Assembly (NCBI RefSeq): GCF_910594005.1
Contig: NC_057820.1
Coordinates: forward strand, 9,553,001-9,617,000
DNA: 64,000 bases
Source of the DNA: Cervus elaphus
Taxonomy: Eukaryota; Chordata; Mammalia; Artiodactyla; Cervidae
Reading direction: 5' to 3'
The first letter of the stretch is position 1; each line of letters opens with the position of its first letter. This document shows positions 33,496 to 44,455 of this stretch, piece by piece. The notes beneath the pieces are model-generated. The model was given only the letters and a program-made list of their open reading frames with translations. It was not told the origin of the DNA and searched no databases. A program made the translations under genes and the position numbers.

Positions 33496-34249
33496 CATAA
33501 GAGATAAGAATCAGTTCAGTGTAGGCAAAGTATCTCTAAGTATATTCAATAATATTCCATGAATACAGTGTCATTTGAATTAATGCTGGACTGATGACCA
33601 GTGAAGTGAATTAAAATAAATGCATTGACCTCAAAGATTAGCATAAAGGAACAGATGATATTAGACTTTAGATCTGTGAGAAAAAGGGAAACTTCCACTA
33701 TTTCACCTCTGCTACTCAAACTAACTTCAGAGATATATAACTTTTCCCTTCTAAATTGCAGAATTAATTGTCATGTAACTTCTAATGATAAAAAAACGGA
33801 CATCTCAGTTGAATCCAGGGCTATGTTAATGCTTCAGATTTCAAGAATCTCCACCTTTCCACTTCATAGCCATTATAAAAATCAAGTGGCTTTTTATTTT
33901 ATAATTTTAGTTCTGACCATTAATCTTAATAGTCCTCTTCCCTGAGGGGCCCTCAGGGGAATTGGGGTGCTCTTTAAAAATTAAAACCATTAACATATAG
34001 CTTCAAATACAACAAAAAAACTAGGACCATTTTACAAACCTCATTCGTGTAATAAAATAATGAGATGAGGCAACACAGAGAGACATACACACAAGCACAT
34101 TTCATTGGAATATGATAAAAATACACCAGCAGAACCAAAAGTCATCAAATGATAAAGTTCTCTATTTGTACATCATCTACCTTTCTAGGTCCATGTGACT
34201 ATAAATATACAGTCCCAAGGATCATACAAATTATATGGTTGTATGAAGC
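33496..34249. other. Unassigned
   Basis: No family or exon recognised. A short perfect inverted repeat (CCCTGAGG / CCTCAGGG) sits at 33940-33958. Confidence 0.4.
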
Positions 34250-35062
34250 ACAAGCTAGAAGCAAGACCGCCGGGTGAAATATCAATAACCTCAGATACTC
34301 AGATGACACCATCCTTATGGCAGAAATTGAGGAAGAACTAAAGAGCCTCTTGATGAAACTGAAAGAGGAGATTGATAACTCAACATTCAGAAAACTAAGA
34401 TCATGACATCTGGTCCCTTCACTTCATTGCAAATAGAGGGGGAAAGAGTGGAAACAGTGACAGACTTTATTTTTTGAGGCTCCAAAATCACTGTAGATGG
34501 TGGCTGCAGCCATGAAATTAAAAAACACTTACTCCTTGGAATAAAAGTTATGACCAACCTAGACAGCATATTAAAAAGCAGAGACATTACTTTGTCAACA
34601 AATGTCCATCTAGTCAAAGCTATGGTTTTTCCAGTAGTCATGTATGGATGTGAGAGCTGGACTAAAAAGAAAGCTGAGCACCAAAGAGTTGATGCTTTTG
34701 AACTGTGTGTTGGAGAAGACTCTTGAGAGTCTCTTGGACTGCAAGGAGATCCAACCAGTCCATCCTAAAGGAAATCAGTCACGAATATTCATTGGAAGGA
34801 CTGATGCTGAAGCTGAAACTCCAACATTTTGGCCACCTGATGCAAAGAACTGACTCATTTGAAAAGACCCTGATGCTGGGAAAGCTTGAGGGCAGAAGGA
34901 GAAGGGGACACGACAGAGGATGAGCTGGTTGGATGGCATCACTGATTCAATGGACATGAGTTTGGGTAAGCTTTGGGATTTGGTGATGGACAGGGAGGCC
35001 TGGCATGCTGCAGTCCATGGGGTCACAGAGTCGGACATGACTGAGTGACTGAACTGAACTGA
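34250..35062 (+). mobile_element. 5'-truncated BovB LINE, 0.8 kb
   Basis: Sense BovB from just before the catalytic-box region (ACTCAGATGACACCATCCTT) to GACTGAACTGAACTGA. Translation is broken by stops; short frames at 34644-34853 and 34705-34923 keep recognisable BovB C-terminal sequence (for example ...LKLQHFGHLMQR...). The catalytic box reads as a degenerate DD. Confidence 0.93.
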
Positions 35063-35272
35063 TTGCACATTTTACTTGAAATTTTAGCCCTAAATCCTCC
35101 GGTGAGCAGGGCTGGGTCATACGTTATCCTTGAGCATCTCTAGCTTTTTTAGTTTAAAACCTAATCTAGAAACTACTGAGAAGTCTTTCCTGTGCTTCCT
35201 TTCCTTTAGATACTATTCAGGAAATAAAGAACAGAACTCCTACTTTGCCTGAGTTAGCATTCATTATTCAGA
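35063..35272. other. Short unassigned spacer
   Basis: Nothing recognised. Confidence 0.5.
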
Positions 35273-35498
35273 AAGTTGGAAAAGTGTAAGTGTTATTCAC
35301 TCAGTCATGTTCAACTCTTTGTGATCACATGGACTGTAGCTTGCCAGGTTCCTCTGTCGGTGGGATTCTCCAGGCAAGAATACTGGAGCAGATTGCCATG
35401 CCTTCTTCCGGGGGATCTTCCCAACCCGGGGATAGAACCCAGGTCTCCCACACTGCAGGTGGATTCTTTACCCACTGAGCCGCCAAAGTTAAAGTCAG
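35273..35498 (-). mobile_element. Bov-tA SINE
   Basis: Antisense copy from GTGTTATTCACTCAGTCATG to ACCCACTGAGCCGCCAAAG. Approximate target repeats AAAGTTGGAAAAGT / AAAGTTAAAGT flank it. Confidence 0.92.
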
Positions 35499-35759
35499 GC
35501 AAATGGGCATCAAAATGGCAGCCTTGTGGCTGAGGCAGATGATGGTGGTGAAGAAGGCTTAGGTATGTCAATCAGTGTGTGAAACAGGAAGCTCCACATT
35601 TTAAAAGATCTCCACATCCAGTCACAGGCAATGCTAGACCCTGTCAGCCCTGCTCCTGCATTCCCCAATATCTAAAGGACATGTCTTACCATTAAGCTTG
35701 TCCCATGTCTTAAAGTAGAAGAGAGTGTGTACTCATTCAGATAGCCAAATATTAAAAAG
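35499..35759. other. Unassigned
   Basis: Nothing recognised. Confidence 0.45.
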
Positions 35760-36308
35760 AGAATATCCTTTGTCTACTCTTCTGCCTATGGACATTTAGG
35801 CAAATGCAATGTGGTGCATATATACGGTTGAGTATTACTCCACCAGAAAAAAAAAAAAATGAAATAATGTCACTTGCAGCATGGATGGATGTAGAGATTG
35901 TCATACTGACTGAAGTAAGCCACACACAGAAAGGCAAATATGTGATGTCACTTATATATGGTATCTAAAAAGTGGTGCAAATAAACTTCTTTACAAGATG
36001 AAAATAGACCATAGCTATTAAACAAATTTATGGTTACTGGGGGGAAAGAGGAGGGGAAGGGATAACATGGGAGATTGAGAGTTACACATATACACTACTG
36101 TGTAAAAATAAATAACTGATACGAGCCTACTGTATACCACAGGGAGCTCTACTCTGTACTTTGTTATGACCTATATGGAAAAACGAGTTTAAAATAAAAA
36201 GGATATATGTATATGTGTGCATCAGTCATGTGTGTACAACTGATTCACTTTATTGTACTCCTGAAAGTAGCACACCACTGTAAATCAACTATACTCCAAT
36301 ACTGCTTT
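35760..36308 (+). mobile_element. Artiodactyl L1 3' end, sense
   Basis: Sense L1: GAGTATTACTCCACCAGAAA (end of ORF2), GGATGGATGTAGAGATTGTC, GGTTACTGGGGGGAAAGAGG, CCACAGGGAGCTCTACTCTG, and the 3' end TCAACTATACTCCAATACTG. Strongly 5'-truncated. Confidence 0.85.
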
Positions 36309-36309
36309 T

Positions 36310-36915
36310 TTAAAAAGAGAGAAATCTTTGTCTTATTCCTGACCCTAGGAAGAAAGCATTTAATCTTTCACCATTAGTTATGTTAACTGTAGATTCTTCA
36401 TAGATACCCTTTATCAGTTTCATAAAAGTATTTTTCCTATTTCTAGTATTTTGAGTTTTTTTTTTTTTTTTAAGCACATATGCTAAGTTGCTTCAGTCAT
36501 GTCCGACTCTGCAACCTGATGGACTGTAGCCCACCAGGCTCCTCTGTCCATGGGATTCTCCAGGCAAGAATACTGGAGTGGGTTGCCATGCCCTCCTCCA
36601 GGGGATCTTCCTGACCCAGGGATCGAATCCTCATCTCTTCTTGTGAATCACTTTGCTATATTATCAAATATTTTCTTCAGTTCTACTGAGATGATTGTGT
36701 CCTTTACAAAAATGGTGTATTACATTAACTGATCTTAGAGTGTTAAAGCAACCTTGTATTTCTGGGATAAATCTCATCTGGCTAAAGTGTACAATTTGCT
36801 TTATAGTCATGGATTTAGGATATAAATAGTGATGAGGATTTTCCACCAATGCTAATGTATAATTTGGGGCTGTAGTCATATTTTTGTGTTTGTCTTTATC
36901 TGGTTTTGGTTAATC
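36310..36915 (-). mobile_element. Old L1 ORF2 fragment, antisense
   Basis: Antisense ORF2 (reverse-transcriptase region): GAGATGATTGTGTCCTTTAC, GGTGTATTACATTAACTGAT, TTCTGGGATAAATCTCATCT and TTTATCTGGTTTTGG. It is interrupted by a Bov-A/Bov-tA fragment at 36478-36635. All frames are broken. Confidence 0.8.
36478..36635 (-). mobile_element. Bov-tA SINE, truncated
   Basis: Antisense from ATATGCTAAGTTGCTTCAGT to CCAGGGATCGAATCCTCATC. It lacks the outer part of the tRNA-like head. Confidence 0.9.
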
Positions 36916-36924
36916 ATTGTCCAC

Positions 36925-37437
36925 AATGAACTGACTCAAATGTCTTCAGAAGCCAAGTCGCTAACGGCATTGCCAATGACTGAACAATAAAGGCATTTTC
37001 CATCTGCCTCGACGGCGTTTGAACCCCTTGCTGCCATCACTGTTGGCCTTAAACAATCCTTGAGGGAGCTCAGAGTAGAGTGAGGCACCCCGTGCTTTGG
37101 GGAAGTGGGACGGGTCTTTAGATAACCGGTTGTTTTTAGGAGCAGATTTTATGATCTCAATCCTTACATCTCCTTACATCCAGAGAAACACTAAATCCCT
37201 TCATGGTGCAGATCCTCATGATTAACTAAAACCTTTTGTAAAATGAGTGCTTCATGGCACTGAACTCCCCCTTCACCAAAACCTTATTTATTGACCTTCC
37301 CGCACTGCCACTTTGGAGCAGTCTTTCAGAGATATCTGAGATGCTGCCTCCTGGGCTGCAGTCCTCATTTTGCCCCCCCAAAAAATTTAATTCACAACTC
37401 TCAAGTTGTACATCTTTTTTTTTTTTTTTAAGTAGAC
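36925..37437 (+). mobile_element. Solo LTR-like element, ruminant ERV (possibly class II)
   Basis: An unusually GC-balanced ~500-bp block with LTR-like order: CAATAAAGGCATTTTCCATC, CTGTTGGCCTTAAACAATCC, CTTACATCCAGAGAAACACT, CCTTATTTATTGACCTTCCC, and near the end a degenerate AATAAA region (CAAAAAATTTAATTCACAAC), then a T tract and TAGACA. I recall close relatives as frequent LTRs in bovid DNA. Ends and target-site duplication are not resolved. Confidence 0.45.
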
Positions 37438-37689
37438 ACTAAGGTACAAATATATAAAAAAAAAATTACACTTAATAATTATAGGGATGGCATAAACCAG
37501 AGGTGATCTCAGAGAGCAAACCTTCCCTAAAGGCATTTCAATTCAATTAAAAAAAATACAAAACAAACTAAAAGCAATGACAGCAGTACAAATTAAACAA
37601 TACACAGGAAACAACAATACACATAAAACATTCTTTTTGCCTGTGGGGGCCTAGAATCAAATTGCAGGTTAACAGTGTTTATGATTCTT
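37438..37689. other. Unassigned, A-rich
   Basis: A-rich sequence with several A runs. Nothing recognised. Confidence 0.45.
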
Positions 37690-37923
37690 AACTTGCTAAG
37701 TCTTGGAAAAGACCTTGATGCTGGGAAAGATTGAAGGCAGGAGGAGAAGGGGACGGCAGAGGATGCGATGGTTGGATAGCATCATCGACTCGATGGCCAT
37801 GACTTTGAGCATGCTCTGGCTGATGGTGAAGGTCAGGGATGCCTGGTGTTGTGCAGTCCATGGGATCACAAAGAGTTGGACACAACCAAGCAACTGAACA
37901 ACACCAACAACAGAAACTTGCTA
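37690..37923 (+). mobile_element. BovB 3' end with target-site duplication
   Basis: Sense copy from GTCTTGGAAAAGACCTTGAT to AAGCAACTGAACAACACCAA. The target repeat AACTTGCTA lies at 37690-37698 and 37915-37923 (11 of 12 if extended). Confidence 0.93.
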
Positions 37924-38125
37924 TGTGGTATATATGTGTATTGATGTGATAGAAATGAGGTGGAGAAAGGCATTGAGGAGTTACTGGTCTGTATAGCAGT
38001 TTTCCTTAACCTTTTTCTGTGGTTTTACTTACTCACAGTCAGCTCTTGTCAGAAAATATTAATTGGAAAATTCTGAAATAAGCAATTCCTGTTTTATATA
38101 GCAAGCTTTTCTGAGTAGCGTGATG
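37924..38125. other. Short unassigned spacer
   Basis: Nothing recognised. Confidence 0.45.
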
Positions 38126-38721
38126 AAACTCATAGCTTACGGTGATGGATGTCAGATTCATGATCTCCAAAGAAGAAGATTTAGCTTTGGGACCAGGGAC
38201 CAGCCTTGATCACTCAAGAGCTTTAGCATTGAAGAATTTTGTTAAATTATGAAAAGGGACAGAGAAGTTTCTGACACAGACATCAGAAGGGGGACAGAGA
38301 CTGCCCCCTCGCAGGTCTTTAGCAAGGGAGCTATATACTTCTTAATTAGTTATTACAATAAACCAAAAGAATGTCTCAAGGTTGTAAAAAAATTTACCAG
38401 ACCCACTCCCACAATTTACATTTTAAGATGGCAGAGTTAGAACTAACAATAGAAAGACCTTATGAGACTCTCCTCCATAAAATACATCTTAAGATAACAG
38501 ATTAGTCAGAAGGTTTTCAAGAAGGAGAAACATGTCCTCAAGCAGGATGCATTGTTGTTATATAATCCTTACTAAGGAATGTAGAAAAAAAGTGTTTGTC
38601 CTTTCCTCCTCCTTGAAAATTCCAGACCCCTATCTCCTCCTTGAGAGCCCCAGACCCCTTTCTCCTCCTCAGGGACCCCAGATTCCTTATCAATCTGCTT
38701 AGGAATTGACTCTCTCAAAAC
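38126..38721 (-). mobile_element. Solo LTR of the class I ERV family, 4-bp target duplication
   Basis: A 588-bp antisense LTR (38130-38717). On the minus strand it starts TGAGAGAGTCAATTCC and ends GTAAGCTATGA. The 4-bp repeat AAAC at 38126-38129 and 38718-38721 is the size made by gamma-type integrases. It shares CTTGATCACTCAAGAGCTTT, GACATCAGAAGGGGG and CTCAAGGTTG blocks with the provirus LTR at 19907-20440 but differs in U3. No internal sequence remains, so it arose by LTR-LTR recombination. Confidence 0.85.
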
Positions 38722-38849
38722 CTAGCACTGTCTTGCTCTGTTCCAGGGGGACCCCAACCAACGGCATCACTACTCCTGACATATATTGAAGGGCATCAAG
38801 CACAGTATGAAATGTCCTGATATGTATTTTGAAGAAGTTTTGAAAATAG
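38722..38849. other. Short spacer, possibly L1M
   Basis: May be the upstream part of the L1 3' end seen at 39150-39292, split by the Bov-A2. Confidence 0.35.
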
Positions 38850-39135
38850 TGGAGAAGGCAATGGCAACCCAATCCGGTACTCTTGCCTGGGAAATCCGAT
38901 TCATGGTCGGAGGGGCTTGGTAGGCTACAGTCCATGGGGTCGTGAAGAGTCGGACACGACTGAGTGACTTCACTTTCACTTTTCACTTTCATGCACTGGA
39001 GAAGGAAATGGCAACCCACTCCCCTTTTCCTGCCTGTAGAATCCCAGGGACAGAGGAGCCTGGTGGGCTGCAGCCTATGGGTTCGTACAGAGTCAGGCAC
39101 GACTGAAGTGACTTAGCAGCAGCAGCAGCAGCAGT
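38850..39135 (+). mobile_element. Bov-A2 SINE (dimer) with AGC tail
   Basis: Two Bov-A monomers in tandem (starts at TGGAGAAGGCAATGGCAACC and CTGGAGAAGGAAATGGCAAC) joined by the CACTTTCACTTTTCACTTTC linker. It ends GACTTAGCAG followed by AGC repeats (39115-39135), the usual Bov-A2 tail. Confidence 0.94.
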
Positions 39136-39149
39136 GACGGTTGTCTGAT

Positions 39150-39292
39150 ATCATGAAGGTAAAAATGGACACAGAATGGTACACTTAAAAATGATTGCAA
39201 TGGCAGATAGCAATTTGCCATGGCAAATGGCAAATTTTATGTTTTATATGCTTTACCAACCAAAGAGATGGGGAGAAAAAAAAAAAAACTGT
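39150..39292 (+). repeat. L1M 3' end
   Basis: GGTACACTTAAAAATGATTG, then GCAAATTTTATGTTTTATAT and an A12 tail at about 39277-39288. Old L1 end in sense orientation. Confidence 0.65.
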
Positions 39293-40619
39293 GGGTGTAA
39301 CATGGGAAACAGATTGGAAAGGGGAGGAAGATAATAAAGGAATGCATTTAAGATGGAGAAGGGTCCTTATTAAATCTTTACAAACACCCCACTGTGTTAG
39401 GAATTGTTTCCACAGGCAGAAACTGAGAACCCAGGGACAATCTGAGAAAAAAAAACTGAAAGATATTCTAAATCAGAGCTGAGAGAGAGGCTTTTTGTTT
39501 TAGCACTAAATTAAGAAATCCATTTGTTCTTAAACTCATGCCCTTCTACCTCCTCATTGCTCAATTTTGATGTTTAAATAAGCTTTACTTTTCATTTTGA
39601 AGTCTCAGATATAAATTGTCTTTTTTCAACTATGCATGAAAATTCCCATCAACAGAAACATTAACAATTCTTTTATCATAACAGTGCAATTATGCCATAT
39701 ATAGTTGCAATTACACTACATGCATTAAAATAGTCATCATATTGCCTGAAATTTCTGGAAGACAATCAAGATATTTTCCCATTTAAGTGGTAGTTATTCC
39801 ACTATTTGTTAAATTGCCTATTAAATGGATATTTTGATTTCTTAGATTAAAAAACACTACAGAGAATGAACACTAAAAGATTTCCCCCAAAAAATTGCAA
39901 ATTAAAAAAAAAAAAAAGTCTAATTCGTGGGATACATGTCAGTCTCATTCTTTTTTCAAATTCCTTATGGTAAGTAAAAAGAAATCTTTGATACTTAAAG
40001 CCTTGTAATAGAAGATCTGCAAAGATAAGTATAATCAGAGGAAAAGCATATCAGAATTGAAGTACATTTGACAGTGCTCTAATCACATGGCGCAATTGAA
40101 TGCATTTGTCCAGGGAGAATGAATTCCAATGACTAAGATTTAGGCATTTTGATATTATAAAAAGAAGCCCACAGACACCCTGAGCAGTTACAATGGAATT
40201 GTCTTCAATTTGCAATAATAATTTATGTAATTGGACCATGAAAAGAGAAGCAAGGCATTGCAGTATTAGAATAATTTTGATATAAGCTTATGGTAGCTTT
40301 ATAGTGTAAAAATATATCTGGTATTTATCTCTGAATGTCCAGTAGAAGTTTTAACACCTGCATAGATCAAAATAATACCAATCTCATGAAGTTATTTTAT
40401 CTCACTTAGAAAATCACCATTACTATTTTAATTTTGGAATATTTTTTCAAAACCATCTCTTTGTTCATGGTTATCTACATGCGTTTCACTCCACAAGAAT
40501 TTATTATGAGTGCAGCCGACAGTGTGTGTTGTGCTTCAGAAAGGGGAATAAGCTGACGTTTTACCATGATGAGGAAAGGGAATGACAAGTTTAAAGTTCT
40601 AAAGCCTTAGCTGTATTAA
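39293..40619. other. Unassigned unique-looking sequence
   Basis: No family or exon recognised over 1.3 kb. There is an A15 tract near 39904. Confidence 0.4.
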
Positions 40620-40775
40620 TTCTATGACTTTAAAAAAGTCTTATACATTTTTTCAATATAAATTTCTTTGTGAAAATAGACTTTCATCTGTCTCACATGG
40701 CTATTACTAGAATTAAGTAGGATAAACCAACCACATAAAGTGCCTATCACAGATCCTGGATTGTAATATACATGT
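40620..40775 (+). repeat. MIR SINE fragment
   Basis: Sense MIR 3' part: TTCATCTGTCTCACATGGCT, AGAATTAAGTAGGATAAACC and AAAGTGCCTATCACAGATCC. Confidence 0.55.
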
Positions 40776-41054
40776 GCTTTAAGGTAGCCCACTTTCTCTG
40801 TCTTGGCTCTAATAAGCTCACATTGGTAAGAACAAATGAAGATTTTAAAAATTGATAAAATTATGGATATAGACCACATTGCATGAATACTGCATGCATT
40901 AACCATTTATTTATCTATCCAACAAAGATTTATTGAAACTGTTCTCTATGACAGATTTAGATTTAGATATTGGGGGGAAGAAAGCACCAAACAAGAAAAT
41001 ATCACCAACTTCATGAAGTTCACATTCTTGTGTGGAAGACAATGAGTCAGTTGA
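40776..41054. other. Unassigned
   Basis: Nothing recognised. Confidence 0.45.
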
Positions 41055-41310
41055 GTGATAAATAATAATAGCACACATTTTTATGGTGCTTATCATGTGC
41101 CAGAGGGACTGATCTGGATATTTAATACACATTCACCCATTTAATCATAAAACATATCATGTGTAGAAGACATTCTTATATTTATTGCCATTTTACATTT
41201 GAGGGTGTTGAGTCAGAAATGTGTTAAATAAGTTACAGACTTCAATATGTGGCAGAGCTGGGATTCAAATCTAGGCAGATTGTTTTTCAAACTGTCTTTT
41301 ACTGCTCTTT
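41055..41310 (-). repeat. MIR SINE, near full-length
   Basis: Antisense MIR in clear order: TGGTGCTTATCATGTGCCAG, ACCCATTTAATCATAAAAC, CCATTTTACATTTGAGGGTG and GGCAGAGCTGGGATTCAAAT. Confidence 0.82.
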
Positions 41311-42159
41311 CTTTAAACACATAAGGAATTTCGCTTGAGTGTTTAGCTACACAGAGAGGTGGGGAAAGTGACAGTTGCTCATTCATGGCAAGCAAGTAGA
41401 TGCTGTTCAAAATGTAACGGACATCTATTGGGAGGTTTTACCCAAGAGAATGATGGAGCAGCTTAGATTATATAAATGCAATTCACAGTTATGTATGGGG
41501 AACAGTTCAGGGAGAACCATGAAAAAGAGAGTTTAGTTTTAGAATTCCTCCTAGAGCACAATGAGAGCTTGGGCATATTGGTGACACTCGGTGAAAACAC
41601 GCTGACGTGAGGTCCACACGGATACTTAGCCTGGAGCTCACTAACGGCAAAGGGAAGAAAGCCATCAAGAATGAAGACTTGTTTCATTCATTTCACTTTT
41701 TTTTTTTTTTTTTTTGCATTTCACATGTTTTGCCTTGACCAGCTGCATGGAAGGAGTTGCTGTGATTGGTGGTGGAAAAGTGAGCTGAGTAGTAGAGGCA
41801 ACAAGATATTTGTTTTGGAACTGGTAACTTCGACATATGTACCTAAAATTCTCTTAGATACACAAAGCTGGAGATTAGTGAAAATTCCATGGTAGTGACA
41901 GAAATGAGACGAACGTTATATAGTGGTCTTTAAATATACGAGATCAAGTAAACTCTTATAGTGAAGAAGTATGAGAAAATGAAGATAAAAAAAGAAAATT
42001 TAGAGCCAAACTCTGAGGGCTTTGAAGCATTTAGAAATTGAATCAAAGAAAGAGGACAGCAAAGGAGACTGAAGGAAAAAATGTCTTGTGAGGTCAGAGG
42101 AAAACTCAAGGCAAAGATAATGGAAACCAGAAGAAGAATATGTGCCTTTTGGTTGTCTC
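41311..42159. other. Unassigned; poly(T) at 41697-41716
   Basis: A T20 tract may be the tail of an unrecognised antisense retrocopy (41717-41890), but I see no matching duplication. No exon recognised. Confidence 0.4.
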
Positions 42160-42322
42160 AAAAGTCACTATGTCAGGTTGGTATTAGTACCCTCATGTGT
42201 ATAGATAAGGAAAGAGAGGCTGTAGGAGGTAAATGCCTGGCTCAGAGTCACACGTAGTAGAGATGAGTTACATTTTGTGCGTGCTCAGTCACTTCAATCA
42301 CGTACAACTCTTTGTGATGTTT
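42160..42322 (-). repeat. MIR fragment followed by a Bov SINE scrap
   Basis: 42160-42275 is a weak antisense MIR (GATAAGGAAAGAGAGGCTGT, CTCAGAGTCACACGTAGTAG). 42279-42322 is the antisense 3' end of a Bov-tA (GCGTGCTCAGTCACTTCAAT), truncated to ~45 bp. Confidence 0.55.
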
Positions 42323-42371
42323 TTATATTTTATTACACACATATATATCCTTTATAGTAACTCTACCCACA

Positions 42372-42590
42372 GTGAAAGTGAGAGTGATGGTCTCAGTCAT
42401 GTCTGACTCTGTAACCCATGAACTGTAGCCCGCCAGGCTTCTCTGTCCATGGAATTCTCCAGGCAAGAATACTGGAGTGGATAGACATTATTTTCTCCAG
42501 GGGGGATCTTCCTGTACCAGGAATCGAGCCCAGGTCTCCTGCATTGCAGACAAATTCTTTACCATCTGAGTCATCAGGAAAGCCCAGGAC
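42372..42590 (-). mobile_element. Bov-tA SINE
   Basis: Antisense copy from AGTGAAAGTGAGAGTGATGG to GAGTCATCAGGAAAGCCC. Full length with a preserved tRNA-like head. Confidence 0.93.
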
Positions 42591-42812
42591 TAGTACTTTA
42601 ATCAAGGCATGTGTGAGTCATTTGTAGATGCTAGAGAGGGAATTAATACAAATTTATCTCCCTAAAACAATACAAAAGAGGTAACATTTTCCTTGGAACT
42701 GACAAATAATAAGGGGTTCCTCAGGGTGACACAAATGGCAACAACTGGCAAGCATGCTAGACAGAGAAATCAGTAGACATATAATGAGCAAAACCACCAT
42801 GGGAAAAAGTAC
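42591..42812. other. Unassigned
   Basis: Nothing recognised. Confidence 0.45.
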
Positions 42813-42815
42813 TGT

Positions 42816-42871
<56 letters not shown>
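42813..42871. repeat. (TG)n microsatellite
   Basis: About 25 pure TG units from 42822 plus an imperfect start (TGTGTGTATG). The longest dinucleotide run in the window. Confidence 0.96.
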
Positions 42872-42875
<4 letters not shown>

Positions 42876-43314
42876 CCTGGGGAATGACTCATTATCTGCA
42901 GTATTTAAAGTATAGGAGCAGAAAGGCAATGACTTGAAAAGACATGAAGGAAAAATCAGATCAGGTTTTGTTACTTTATTTTTTTATCACACAAATGAGT
43001 TTTCACTTTAATCTGTGGGTGCAATAGGGAAATTGAAGGCTTATCAATTGGGGTAGCATGTTACAGTTATCAGTGAGGAACCTAATTTTGAATCCTAGAG
43101 TAAATAACTTATTTTTGTTGGTTCAACATCCTTACTTTGAAGAAAAGCCTTGCTCTACAATTAACTTGTTCAATGGAACTATTGGTCATCACACCTACCC
43201 TTACTTTGTCCAGAGGGATGGATGATGGATTCAGATTGAGATGTCTATAGTGCACCAACTCACTTGACAAGATGGGCCTCAATTACCGAAACTTTCCTGT
43301 ATATTAGTGGCTAT
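42872..43314. other. Unassigned
   Basis: Nothing recognised. Confidence 0.45.
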
Positions 43315-43549
43315 CAACATGGAGGGGCTTCCCTGAAGGCTCAAACAGTAAGGGTCTTCCTGCAATACAGGAGACCCAGGGTCAATCTCTGGGTTGGGAA
43401 GATCCCTGGGAGATGGGAATGGCTACCCACTTCAGTATTCTTGCCTGGAGAATTCCATGGACAGAAGAGTCTGGTGGGCTACAGTCCATGGGATCACAAA
43501 GAGTCAGACATGACTGAGCAACTACCACTTTCACGTCCACCAACATGGA
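43315..43549 (+). mobile_element. Bov-tA SINE with target-site duplication
   Basis: Sense copy, GGGCTTCCCTGAAGGCTCAA to GACTGAGCAACTACCACTTT. The exact 9-bp target repeat CAACATGGA lies at 43315-43323 and 43541-43549. Confidence 0.94.
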
Positions 43550-44324
43550 AAAGCTCTCTTTTTACTGAAGCTGTTAGTTGGGACTCAGAGAAAATAAAAT
43601 TGCTGGGGTTGGAGCCCAAGTTGTCTGAAAGAAACCTGCAGAGATGGAAGTCTGAAACATAATTCTGAATCTAGTCATTCTGGGACATTATCCCACCTAG
43701 ATGTCACAGTTAAACAAATGGGTAAATCCCTTTTATCCTCAAGTATATTTGGATCCTGTCTGCTAGACTGCAGTGGGAAAACCCGGCAATATACATTGGC
43801 TGGGTTACGTAAATAACCCTGGTAAGAAAGCTGGAAGACTTAATTATGGCAATAAAAACAATAATATCAAAGGGAAAAATATGAAGCATTTTGAGGCAAA
43901 CTGATGTTCTATTTAACATAAACCTATCAGGATGTTTAGAAAACTTGAAGTGTCTTGCTTGAAAACTGAACAGTTTTTGACCATTCATACATAACCATGC
44001 CACACCTCTGGTAAGACTGATGGAGAAGACAGAGGAGGAAAGAGTTTGTTTAAAGATTTAAAAGTGAATAATTCTGGGACCTCGTGGAATTGAAGTGTGT
44101 GTAAAGGGAGGAATGGGTATAAGCTGTGAGGTTTTGGAGCTCAGCAATATCTGAGCTGGAGTGTAGATTTGGGAAACATTAGCACAGTGAGAAAGGAGAG
44201 TTGACAAATTTTTTTTAGAGAAAAAACAGGAATAGTACAGGGAAAAAATCACAAACACTATTGCCTATTCTTTGAATATAGGGCTTGGATGCCCTCATTG
44301 GTGTCCCCAAACACTAGCACAGTG
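43550..44324. other. Unassigned
   Basis: No family or exon recognised. The frame at 43710-44003 (minus) has no features. Confidence 0.4.
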
Positions 44325-44455
44325 GATTATGCACAAACGAATGAATGTGCTAGGCACAGTGCTAAGCATGACATCACTGCAGTTACCTTTAATCATCCTA
44401 AAGTGATCTGAGATGGGTTTTCATTTCTATCTTCATTTTGCAAGGAAACCAATAA
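44325..44455 (-). repeat. MIR SINE fragment
   Basis: Antisense MIR: GTGCTAGGCACAGTGCTAAG, TTTAATCATCCTAAAG, CATTTTGCAAGGAAACC. Confidence 0.65.

Noticed and set aside
33148..33498. 116-codon minus-strand frame as a gene
   Set aside because: It overlaps a probable ancient interspersed repeat and has no domain or splice context.
35760..36915. Another twin-primed L1 from adjacent sense and antisense L1 pieces
   Set aside because: The sense piece ends with its 3' end at the junction (36308). In twin priming the 3' end is at the outer edge, so these are separate insertions.
38849..39135. Tandem repeat or CRISPR-like array from the two similar ~125-bp units
   Set aside because: It is the known Bov-A2 dimer with linker and AGC tail.
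41697..41890. Processed retrocopy behind the poly(T) at 41697
   Set aside because: No flanking duplication, no antisense AATAAA in the right place and no recognisable transcript.
42654..42929. 91-codon minus-strand frame with a His/Thr run
   Set aside because: The run is simply the TG microsatellite read in one frame.
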